Of a DNA stretch of 5,759 bases, positions 5,187 through 5,759 are shown piece by piece (within the stretch, counting starts at the first letter, position 1; each line of letters starts with the position of its first letter). The stretch is from Anaerolineales bacterium. Lineage in GTDB: Bacteria; Chloroflexota; Anaerolineae; Promineifilales; Promineifilaceae. The notes below the pieces were generated by a model. That model was given only the letters and a program-made list of their open reading frames with translations, was not told where the DNA came from and did not search any database. The stretch is taken from NCBI GenBank assembly GCA_020432595.1, contig JAGQGA010000001.1, positions 12,127 to 17,885 on the forward strand, given 5' to 3'. The translations under genes were made by a program, and so were the position numbers.

Positions 5187-5759
5187 TCACGTCATAAAAG
5201 TTAGCACCGGGTTTTCCTCATACAAAATCGGCCGGCCGACCTCAAACCCACCAATATCATGCCCGGTTCCTCCATCAATCGCCAGCTCGCTCAAAACCCG
5301 CCCCATAAACGACGAAAACTTAAACGCATGAGCCGCCCCCACCGCCACCGATACGTTCGGGTGATCCGGCAGCGGCGACAGCACAAAATCCCGGTCGGGC
5401 GGCATGGTGTAAAGACACGTCTTCAGCAAAATGGGCGGGCCAAACGCCGTCGGCAAGTGTTGCTGCACAAACGCATCCAGCCGCGCCTGGTACGTCGGGT
5501 CTGGCTCAAAGCTGCGCGTATCGGCCGTTACCACCGGCCCCCCCACGTCCTGCGACACCTTCGGCCCCGCCTCACCATACACCGGAAAGCCATAGTAACA
5601 CGGCTCATCGAGCCAAATCCAAATCGGGAAGCGATCCGGCATAAAGTCGGCGGCGTGGGGGGTGTTGTAATAGGCCACCTGCTCCTGCGTCACCGTCAGG
5701 TGAATGTGGCGGCCAAAATGCGCCAGCAGATTGTTTGTCCACGCCCCGGCGGCAATCGT
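5187..5759 (-). CDS. Sarcosine-oxidase-like FAD-dependent amine oxidase, C-terminal part
   Basis: The 190 visible residues match the C-terminal half of monomeric sarcosine oxidase/N-methyltryptophan oxidase (MSOX/SolA), which oxidises secondary amines with FAD and makes H2O2 and an aldehyde. TIAAGAWTNNLL at the right edge fits the family's 'GAW..LL' segment before the substrate domain. KTCLYTMPPDRDF (visible 113-125) holds the cysteine (about 115) that carries covalent FAD in MSOX. GAAHAFKFSSFMG (141-153) holds the lysine (about 147) equivalent to the substrate-carboxylate lysine of MSOX. A GTG at 5693 could be mistaken for the start, but family homology continues upstream of it to the edge, so the gene is cut by the window and its Rossmann FAD domain lies outside. 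It is the first visible gene of the - strand operon. The exact amine substrate is unknown. Confidence 0.9.
   Translation of the reverse strand, partial: TIAAGAWTNNLLAHFGRHIHLTVTQEQVAYYNTPHAADFMPDRFPIWIWLDEPCYYGFPVYGEAGPKVSQDVGGPVVTADTRSFEPDPTYQARLDAFVQQHLPTAFGPPILLKTCLYTMPPDRDFVLSPLPDHPNVSVAVGAAHAFKFSSFMGRVLSELAIDGGTGHDIGGFEVGRPILYEENPVLTFMT

Overview
The window looks like ordinary bacterial chromosome: mid-GC DNA by eye, densely packed genes and short spacers. It holds seven protein genes in two blocks that face each other. The gene content does not fix the taxon. The mix of a tandem-type GNAT acetyltransferase, an RsgA GTPase with a long basic N-terminus, a class III aminotransferase, a DUF4386-like membrane protein and a sarcosine-oxidase-type flavoenzyme, together with heptamer-built intergenic hairpins, would suit a Chloroflexota (Anaerolineae-like) genome. 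That placement is inference only.

Left block, + strand (1-3055): the 3' part of a GNAT acetyltransferase gene that runs in from the left edge; a kinase-fold (APH family) phosphotransferase whose ATG directly follows the GNAT stop codon; a 78-nt spacer filled by a heptamer-repeat hairpin; a small unrecognised protein gene; and rsgA, the ribosome small-subunit maturation GTPase, whose ATG overlaps the stop of the small gene. The block reads as two co-transcribed pairs split by the hairpin.

Middle (3056-3146): a 91-nt spacer between convergent genes. It holds a second heptamer hairpin of different sequence but the same design.

Right block, - strand (5759 to 3147, read right to left): the C-terminal part of an FAD-dependent sarcosine-oxidase-like amine oxidase that continues past the right edge; a six-helix DUF4386-like membrane protein; and a class III PLP aminotransferase. 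The gaps are 14 and 7 nt, so this is very probably one operon. An amine oxidase and an aminotransferase side by side suggest amine or amino-acid catabolism, but the substrate is not visible.

The most striking signal is not a gene. The perfect 10-bp palindrome AACGGCCGTT occurs ten times exactly, with at least five further one-mismatch copies. All exact copies lie inside genes, on both gene orientations and in all three reading frames, where they encode NGR, KRPF or TAV. About 0.005 copies would be expected in random sequence of this length. It behaves like a highly iterated palindrome, comparable in kind to HIP1 of cyanobacteria. No CRISPR array, tRNA, rRNA, insertion sequence or phage gene was seen.
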